Notes under the pieces: model-generated | Told to the model about the DNA's origin: nothing | Seen by the model: only the letters and a program-made list of their open reading frames with translations | Databases searched by the model: none | Source: Oscillospiraceae bacterium | Lineage (GTDB): Bacteria > Bacillota > Clostridia > Oscillospirales > Oscillospiraceae | NCBI GenBank assembly: GCA_017445385.1 | Contig: JAFSUG010000004.1 | Span: 1 to 45,168 of the forward strand | Direction of reading: 5' to 3' | Length of the DNA: 45,168 nt | Program-made: the position numbers and the translations under genes | Shown: piece by piece, positions 39,723 through 45,168 of the stretch | Numbering within the stretch: position 1 is the stretch's first letter | Layout: the number at the start of each line of letters is the position of its first letter

Positions 39723-40988
39723 ATGGTACACGATGAATTCATCGAACAGAGCTTAAGCATTGTGGAAGCGAGCGATCCCGAAGTTGCGCAGGCAATGAAT
39801 CAGGAGCTGCAGCGTCAGCGCCAAAACATTGAGCTGATCGCATCGGAGAACCTCGTCAGCCCGGCGGTCATGGCTGCGATGGGCTCGATCCTCACCAATA
39901 AATACGCCGAAGGTTATCCCGGCCGCCGCTACTACGGCGGATGCCAGTTCGTTGACATTGTGGAAACAATCTGCATCGAGCGGCTGAAAAAGCTCTTTGG
40001 CGCGGAATTTGCGAACGTGCAGCCGCACAGCGGCGCACAGGCGAACCACGCGGTTTATATGGCGCTGTGCAAGCCGGGCGATACCGTTATGGGCATGAAC
40101 CTTGACCACGGCGGCCATCTGACGCACGGCAGCCCCGTCAACTTCTCGGGCAAGCAGTATAATATGGTGCATTACGGCGTGAATCTTGAGACCGGCTGCA
40201 TCGATTATGATGAGGTTCGCACGCTTGCGAAAAAGTATCAGCCGAAAATGATGATCTGCGGCGCGTCCGCATATCCGCGCACGATCGACTTTAAGGCGTT
40301 CGGCGAGATTGCAAAGGAAGTCGGCGCATACAGCATGGCGGACATCGCGCACATTGCCGGCCTCGTTGCGGCAGGGGAGCATCCCAGCCCGATCCCGTAT
40401 ATCGACGTTGTTACGACGACCACGCATAAAACGCTCCGCGGTCCGCGCGGCGGCGTGATCATGACGAACGATCCCGATCTTGCGAAGAAGCTCAACAGCG
40501 CCGTCTTCCCGGGCGGACAGGGCGGCCCGCTGATGCACGTGATCGCAGGCAAGGCGGTTGCCTTTGGCGAAGCGCTGAAGCCGGAGTTTAAGCAGTATCA
40601 GCATCAGATCGTCGTAAACGCAAGCACGCTTGCAAAGTCGCTGCAGGCTTGCGGCATGCAGCTGATCTCCGGCGGCACGGATAACCATCTGATGCTGCTC
40701 GATCTGCGCGGCACCGACGTTTCCGGCAAGGAGCTTGAAACGCGGCTCGACAGCGTCCGCATTACCGTTAATAAGAACATGATCCCCGGCGATCCCAGAA
40801 AGCCGAACGAAACGAGCGGCATCCGCATCGGTACGCCCGCCGTTACAACACGCGGCTTCAAGGAAGCGGAAATGCGCGAGATCGCGGAGCTGATTGCGGC
40901 TTCCGTCACGGACTTTGACAGCAAGCACGAGCAGATCCTCGAGCGCGTGAACGCGCTTTGCGCGCGCTTCCCGCTGTACGAGAAATAA
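39723..40988 (+). CDS. glyA: Serine hydroxymethyltransferase
   Basis: A 421-residue PLP enzyme that interconverts serine and glycine with tetrahydrofolate and is the main source of one-carbon units. Hallmarks are [71 protein letters not shown] and [14 protein letters not shown] with the PLP-binding Lys. [17 protein letters not shown] is near the C-terminus. The length is normal and GGAGG precedes the start. It is transcribed alone from a palindrome-embedded promoter and ends at a terminator. Confidence 0.97.
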   Translation: MVHDEFIEQSLSIVEASDPEVAQAMNQELQRQRQNIELIASENLVSPAVMAAMGSILTNKYAEGYPGRRYYGGCQFVDIVETICIERLKKLFGAEFANVQPHSGAQANHAVYMALCKPGDTVMGMNLDHGGHLTHGSPVNFSGKQYNMVHYGVNLETGCIDYDEVRTLAKKYQPKMMICGASAYPRTIDFKAFGEIAKEVGAYSMADIAHIAGLVAAGEHPSPIPYIDVVTTTTHKTLRGPRGGVIMTNDPDLAKKLNSAVFPGGQGGPLMHVIAGKAVAFGEALKPEFKQYQHQIVVNASTLAKSLQACGMQLISGGTDNHLMLLDLRGTDVSGKELETRLDSVRITVNKNMIPGDPRKPNETSGIRIGTPAVTTRGFKEAEMREIAELIAASVTDFDSKHEQILERVNALCARFPLYEK

Positions 40989-40994
40989 GGAGAC

Positions 40995-41030
40995 AAAAAA
41001 CGCAGAGCCGTTGGCTCTGCGTTTTTTTGT
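40995..41030. terminator. Bidirectional terminator, glyA / DUF975 gene
   Basis: Stem AAAAAACGCAGAGCC pairs with GGCTCTGCGTTTTTTT around a 3-base loop, between two convergent genes. Confidence 0.9.
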
Positions 41031-41042
41031 TTTGTATGCGGA

Positions 41043-41963
41043 TTATTGTGCCGGAGTTTCGGGTTCTTCCGGAGTTTCAGGTTCTTCCGTGACTACGGGT
41101 TCTTCCGCAGCTTCCGGAGCTTCGGGAGCTTTGGGCGCTTTGGGCGCGGACGCGCCGGCAGTGATCTCATCATAGAACGCTGCGCGGACAAGTCCGATAT
41201 AGAGCGGCGCGAGCAGCGCAAACGCGACCGAGAGCAGTGCGCTTACGATTTGGAACAAAATGCCGAGGTAGGGAATTGCGGAAAGCAGTCCAAGCACCAG
41301 CGATACGGCAAAGAACGCAACGTAGGGCAGTACGTCGCCCCAGAACAGCTTGCCCTTGTAGCCGTTCGTCCGCTCCTTGGAGAGCTTGATCGCGTCCGTG
41401 ATCGCAACTTCCGGCTCCTGCATAAGGATATACGGTGTGAAGCGATACTCATAGGTACGGATCAGCGCAATCACAATTGCGGCAAGCAGCGCGATAGAGC
41501 CGAGAATAATCAGCGCGATCGCGGCGCCGTTTGGCGCGGAGGTGTAGCTGTAGCCATAGCCGTAGTAATCATAATAGCTGTACGAGCGAACGCTGCTTGA
41601 GAGCATCGGAATGCCGATCGCCAAAAGCGCGCCGCCGATGATTGCCGGAACAGCCGACCAAATCGCGATCCAAAGCGTGCGCCAGCCCATGCCGCAGGCA
41701 ACGCGCTTGATCGTATTCCAGTCCTTGAAGCAATCAAACAGATGAGCGGCTTTGACCTCGCCGCCGCGGTAGCCGCGCAGATAGATCATCGTCATCGACG
41801 TGCTGAGCAGCAGCGAAACCACAATCCCGATCAAGGGGATTGCAACGCCGCAAAGCGGCGTAACGAACGCGGAAAGCAGCCCGAACAGCAGGGAAATGCC
41901 CCACAGACGAACCGGCTTTTCCATCAGGCGCGCAAACGCCTTTTTGAAGATGGACATTAACAT
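41043..41963 (-). CDS. DUF975-type membrane protein with Pro/Glu tail
   Basis: A 306-residue integral membrane protein with about six hydrophobic segments. It resembles the DUF975 family: short N-terminus (MLMSIFKKAFARLM), RGYRGGEVKAAHLFDCF, a Tyr-rich loop (YSYYDYYGYGYSYTS, about 128-142), TYEYRFTPYILMQEPEV and AIKLSKERTNGYKGKLFWGD. The last 40 residues are low-complexity Ala/Pro then Glu/Pro (EEPETPEEPETP) and presumably cytosolic. The function of the family is unknown. A start two codons later (MSIFKK) is possible. It is convergent with glyA. Confidence 0.8.
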   Translation of the reverse strand: MLMSIFKKAFARLMEKPVRLWGISLLFGLLSAFVTPLCGVAIPLIGIVVSLLLSTSMTMIYLRGYRGGEVKAAHLFDCFKDWNTIKRVACGMGWRTLWIAIWSAVPAIIGGALLAIGIPMLSSSVRSYSYYDYYGYGYSYTSAPNGAAIALIILGSIALLAAIVIALIRTYEYRFTPYILMQEPEVAITDAIKLSKERTNGYKGKLFWGDVLPYVAFFAVSLVLGLLSAIPYLGILFQIVSALLSVAFALLAPLYIGLVRAAFYDEITAGASAPKAPKAPEAPEAAEEPVVTEEPETPEEPETPAQ

Positions 41964-41998
41964 ATAAAGAACCTTCTTTCTTTGATTTTCCTGTAATT

Positions 41999-42026
41999 AT
42001 TATAGTATGAAGATTCTGAAAGTCAA
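41999..42026 (-). promoter_or_regulatory. Promoter of the DUF975-type gene
   Basis: Minus strand TTGACT (42026-42021), 16 bases, TATAAT (42004-41999). Confidence 0.75.
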
Positions 42027-42118
42027 ATGCGGAATGGAATTATTTAACAAATAATGATCGTTCGTCGCAGTTCATAAAAATATGCGAAACAAGGAAGCTG
42101 AGATTGTGAAAAATAATG

Positions 42119-42147
42119 TTGACTTTAACTATTTAAAGCGTTATACT
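42119..42147 (+). promoter_or_regulatory. Promoter of the ABC transporter operon
   Basis: TTGACT (42119-42124), 17 bases, TATACT (42142-42147). The 71-base leader to the first gene is too short for a T-box, and no riboswitch is recognised in the 255-bp gap. Confidence 0.8.
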
Positions 42148-42218
42148 AATGTGCGTAGAAATCGAAAAAGGGCAGTCTGTGCTGTCCGGCTTCAAAAAAA
42201 CAAAAGGAGAATGCTACT

Positions 42219-43199
42219 ATGAAAAAAATGATCGCTTGCATCCTTGCGCTCGTAATGGTGCTTGGACTTGCCGCATGCGGCAGCACGGAAACCGCGCAGA
42301 CCGCAGAGCCCACCGAAGCGAAATACACCGTTGGCATCTGCCAGCTCGTTCAGCACGACGCGCTCGACGCTGCAACGCGCGGCTTCCGCGATGCGCTGAC
42401 CGAAGCCTTCGGCGAGAACGTCACCTTTGATGAGCAGAATGCCCAGGGCGACAGCGCAACCTGCTCCACCATCGTTACCGGCTTTGTTGCAAACGGCTAT
42501 GATCTGATCATGGCAAACGCAACGCCGGCGCTGCAGGCTGCCGTTTCCGCAACAACGGAAATCCCCATTCTCGGCACTTCCGTTACCGACTACGCAACCG
42601 CGCTGAACATGGACTTCAACGCAACCGACGGTACCGGCATCAACGTTTCCGGCACGTCTGACGGCGTTCCCGGCCAGCTCTATGCCGACCTCGTAAACGA
42701 GCTCGTTCCCGGCGCGCAGAAGGTTTCGATCCTCTACTGCTCCGCAGAGCCGAACTCCGAAGTTCAGGCAAATGACTTCATCCCCGCGATGGAAGCCTAC
42801 GGCGCAACCTGCACCACCTTCACCTTTGCTGATTCCAACGATCTGCAGTCCGTCGTTTCCGCGGCGGTTGCCGATTGCGACGCGCTCTATATCCCCACCG
42901 ATAATACCGCCGCTTCCAACATGACGATCGTTCGCAACGTCTGCGAAGCAGAGAAGACCCCGATCATCTGCGGCGAAGAGAATATGTGCAAAGCCGGCGC
43001 GCTTGCAACCGTTTCCATCAGCTACTATGATATCGGCTACCTCTGCGGTCAGCAGGCAGTGCAGATTCTGAAGGGCGAAGCCGACGTTGCTGCGCTGCCG
43101 ATCGGCTACGCGCAGAACCCCGAAAAGAAATACAACCCCGACTACGCTGCGGCAATCGGCTTTGAAATTCCCGATGGCTTCGCTGCGATCGAGGGCTGA
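42219..43199 (+). CDS. ABC transporter substrate-binding lipoprotein (TrpX-like)
   Basis: A 326-residue lipoprotein. The signal peptide ends in the lipobox LAAC, with lipidated C20. The mature part matches the ABC_sub_bind family (periplasmic-binding-like, two lobes): YTVGICQLVQHDALDAATRGFRDAL, IMANATPALQAAVSATTEIPILGTSVTDY and VSISYYDIGYLCGQQAVQILKGE. Characterised relatives (TrpX) bind tryptophan or tyrosine, so an aromatic amino acid is the best guess but is not proven. AAAGGAG precedes the start. The permease and ATPase genes follow. Confidence 0.9.
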   Translation: MKKMIACILALVMVLGLAACGSTETAQTAEPTEAKYTVGICQLVQHDALDAATRGFRDALTEAFGENVTFDEQNAQGDSATCSTIVTGFVANGYDLIMANATPALQAAVSATTEIPILGTSVTDYATALNMDFNATDGTGINVSGTSDGVPGQLYADLVNELVPGAQKVSILYCSAEPNSEVQANDFIPAMEAYGATCTTFTFADSNDLQSVVSAAVADCDALYIPTDNTAASNMTIVRNVCEAEKTPIICGEENMCKAGALATVSISYYDIGYLCGQQAVQILKGEADVAALPIGYAQNPEKKYNPDYAAAIGFEIPDGFAAIEG

Positions 43200-43227
43200 T
43201 CGTAAATCTTAATTCCGGAGGACTTCC

Positions 43228-44196
43228 ATGCTGAATTATTTTGCATCACTCAATGCTGCTGCGCTGCTGAAGGCTTGTCCCGGCGGCATCGCGCAGGGCT
43301 TGATCTGGGGCATCATGGCGCTCGGCGTCTATCTGACGTTCCGCGTGCTTGACCTTGCTGATTTGAGCGTGGACGGTTCGTTTGCCACCGGCGGCGCAAC
43401 CTGCGTTATGCTGATCGCCGCCGGATGGGACCCCCAGCTTGCACTTCTGATTGCGTTTTTAACGGGTATCGCAGCCGGCATTATCACGGGCTTGCTGCAT
43501 ACGAAGCTTGGCATCCCTGCAATTCTTGCAGGCATTCTGACGCAGATTTCGCTCTATTCTATCAACCTTAACATTATGGGTAAAGCGAATCAGGCAATCA
43601 ACGTTCGAACCGTTTCACTTCTGATTACCTCAAATACACTTGCCCTTTGGCGCACGATCGGCATCACGGCGGTATTCTGCCTCGTTTTGATCTCGGTGCT
43701 GTATGCCTACCTCGGAACGGAGCACGGCAGCGCGCTGCGCGCAACGGGCTCCAACGGCGCAATGAGCCGCGCGCTCGGCATCAATACCGATATGATGAAG
43801 ATCACCGGCCTTGCCATCAGCAATGGCGTTGTTGCGCTGTCGGGCGGCATGCTCTCGCAGTACCAGGGCTTCGCGGACGTCAATATGGGCCGCGGCGCAA
43901 TTGTCATCGGTCTTGCGGCAGTCATCATCGGCGAAGTGCTTGGCGAGGCAATCGTCGGTAAGCGGCTGAATTTCTGGCTGCGGATGCTGTTCGTTGTCGT
44001 CGGCGGCATCGTGTATTATCTCGTTTACGTTTTCGTCCTTTGGCTCAAATTCCCGCCGGACGATATGAAGCTCCTTACGGCGATCGTTGTTGCGATCTTC
44101 CTTGCCGTACCGTATCTGCAAAAGGTGCGCAAAAGCTCGTTCCATCATGCCGGCGCGCGCATCAAAGCGCAGCAGAAGAAGGAGGGGAATGCGTAA
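43228..44196 (+). CDS. ABC transporter permease (TrpY-like)
   Basis: A 322-residue membrane protein of the branched-chain-amino-acid-type permease family (BPD_transp_2), with about eight to nine hydrophobic segments. GGIAQGLIWGIMALGVYLTFRVLDLADLSVDGSFATGGA at the N-terminus is typical, as is EHGSALRATGSNGAMSRALGINTD, the loop that contacts the ATPase. The C-terminus is basic. GGAGG precedes the start. Its stop shares one base with the start of the ATPase gene (TAATG). Confidence 0.92.
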   Translation: MLNYFASLNAAALLKACPGGIAQGLIWGIMALGVYLTFRVLDLADLSVDGSFATGGATCVMLIAAGWDPQLALLIAFLTGIAAGIITGLLHTKLGIPAILAGILTQISLYSINLNIMGKANQAINVRTVSLLITSNTLALWRTIGITAVFCLVLISVLYAYLGTEHGSALRATGSNGAMSRALGINTDMMKITGLAISNGVVALSGGMLSQYQGFADVNMGRGAIVIGLAAVIIGEVLGEAIVGKRLNFWLRMLFVVVGGIVYYLVYVFVLWLKFPPDDMKLLTAIVVAIFLAVPYLQKVRKSSFHHAGARIKAQQKKEGNA

Positions 44197-44990
44197 TGCT
44201 TCGTGTTGAAAACATTTCCAAAACCTTCAATCCCGGCACGATCAACGAAAAGCGCGCGCTCAGCGGCGTCAGCCTGCATCTTGCGCCCGGCGATTTCGTA
44301 ACGGTGATCGGCGGTAATGGCGCGGGTAAATCCACGCTGCTCAACGCGGTCGCAGGCACGTGGCCGGTTGACGACGGCAGAATTCTGATCGACAACGTCG
44401 ATGTGACCGCGCTTACGGATTTCCGCCGCGCAAAGTATATCGGCCGCGTCTTCCAGGACCCGATGATGGGCACGGCTGCGGATATGCAGCTTGTAGAAAA
44501 CCTCGCGCTTGCGGCGCGGCGCGGTCAGAAGCGCGGACTCCGCTGGGGCGTTACGAAGGCGGAAACCGAGCAGTACCGCGAGCGTCTTGCGCAGCTTGGG
44601 CTTGGCCTGGAAGACCGCCTTACGGTTCGCGTAGGTCTGCTCTCCGGCGGTCAGCGCCAGGCAGTCACGCTGCTGATGGCTGCGCTGCAGCAGCCGAAGC
44701 TGCTCCTGCTCGATGAGCATACCGCCGCGCTCGATCCGAAAACTGCCGCAAAGGTTCTGGAGCTGTCCGATCAGATCGTGCAGGAAAACCACCTGACGAC
44801 GCTGATGGTTACCCACAATATGAAAGACGCTATTGCCCACGGCAATCGCCTCGTCATGCTGCATGAGGGCAACATCGTGCTGGATATCTCCGGCGAGGAG
44901 AAGAAGCAGATGACCGTTCATCAACTTTTGGAAATGTTCCATACCGTCAGCGGTAGCGATGACGCAAGTGATAAGATGCTGCTTTCATAA
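44196..44990 (+). CDS. ABC transporter ATP-binding protein (TrpZ-like)
   Basis: A 264-residue ABC ATPase with GGNGAGKST (Walker A), LLSGGQRQAV (signature), LLLLDEHTAALD (Walker B, with His where Pro is usual in the D-E-P-T context, as in this subfamily) and MVTHNM (switch His). It powers the transporter made with the two genes upstream. GGAGGGG lies 8-10 bases before the start. It is the last gene of the operon. Confidence 0.92.
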   Translation: MLRVENISKTFNPGTINEKRALSGVSLHLAPGDFVTVIGGNGAGKSTLLNAVAGTWPVDDGRILIDNVDVTALTDFRRAKYIGRVFQDPMMGTAADMQLVENLALAARRGQKRGLRWGVTKAETEQYRERLAQLGLGLEDRLTVRVGLLSGGQRQAVTLLMAALQQPKLLLLDEHTAALDPKTAAKVLELSDQIVQENHLTTLMVTHNMKDAIAHGNRLVMLHEGNIVLDISGEEKKQMTVHQLLEMFHTVSGSDDASDKMLLS

Positions 44991-45168
44991 AAAATACAAA
45001 AAAGCCATTCGGCTTGGGCGGCGCAGATTAGGGATTATGCAGCCGCAAAGCGGATCTTTTCGTGCAATACTGCGTTATCAAAAGAGGGAATCCGACAGGA
45101 TTCCCTCTTTCTCTGTCTTGTCTTGCGCAAAAATCTCTCGCTTTGCGGTGCTTCGCAGTTTTGAGCCA
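44991..45168. other. Right-end intergenic region with terminator
   Basis: A strong hairpin at 45080-45111 (AAAGAGGGAATCC / GGATTCCCTCTTT, loop GACA, then TCTCTGTCTTG) probably ends the ABC operon. A short AAGCC/GGCTT hairpin lies just after the stop. I see no gene in the remaining 55 bases. Confidence 0.75.

Noticed and set aside
39753-40928. 391-codon minus-strand open frame opposite glyA
   Set aside because: glyA is unmistakable on the plus strand. The antisense frame is rich in Arg/His/Ala with no domain.
42148-42218. T-box or tryptophan leader before the ABC transporter
   Set aside because: The leader is only 71 bases and has no T-box motif or terminator.

Overview
The window looks like a chromosomal stretch of an anaerobic member of the Bacillota, class Clostridia (perhaps an Oscillospirales-type gut bacterium; this is inference). 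The grounds are strong AGGAGG-type ribosome binding sites, sigma-A promoters with TGC-extended -10 boxes, RNase M5, S-layer-homology proteins, a multidomain flavodiiron protein, a ProB without a PUA domain and a Trp/Tyr-type ABC transporter. Most genes are GC-rich at third codon positions. One block, about 32.1-37.8 kb, is conspicuously AT-rich and looks foreign.

Layout. 1-542: tRNA-Lys, tRNA-Glu, 5S rRNA and tRNA-Asn, closed by a terminator. 557-3933: four single genes (YdeI-like protein, PPC-domain protein, SLH-domain secreted protein, flavodoxin). 3943-7968 (minus): an amino-sugar operon made of a NagB-ROK fusion, NagA and a Gfo/Idh/MocA oxidoreductase, facing a divergent AraC regulator (8119-9012). 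9068-13641: an HdeD-type membrane protein, a secreted YcdB/YcdC-SLH protein and a four-module flavodiiron protein. 13687-15649 (minus): a FliB-like lysine methylase and a DUF89 phosphatase. 15775-22406: a tightly overlapping operon PAP2-comEC-holA-rnmV-ABC-F. 22448-26289 (minus): a WYL regulator and proB-proA-proC. 26427-31751: nfo, an AI-2E-family exporter, PspC, an FHA-SEDS fusion and a class B PBP, ending at tRNA-Pro.

32.0-37.8 kb is a compact defence island beside tRNA-Pro: an Xre-type regulator, an HNH endonuclease, two different cytosine-C5 methyltransferases and an AIPR-family protein with a nuclease-like N-terminus. Regulatory-looking repeats lie ahead of both the first gene and the AIPR gene. 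The last 20 bases of tRNA-Pro are duplicated 147 bp downstream, which suggests past site-specific integration. No integrase is present. 37.8-45.2 kb returns to core genes: a CBS-containing family II pyrophosphatase, glyA behind a palindrome-embedded promoter, a DUF975-type membrane protein and a three-gene ABC transporter.

The items most worth following up are the HNH/two-methylase/AIPR island, the NagB-ROK fusion enzyme, the FHA-SEDS fusion paired with its PBP, the tRNA-associated repeat seen at two tRNA loci, and the perfect palindrome over the glyA promoter. No gene in the window appears frameshifted or interrupted. Operons are inferred from spacing and overlaps only.
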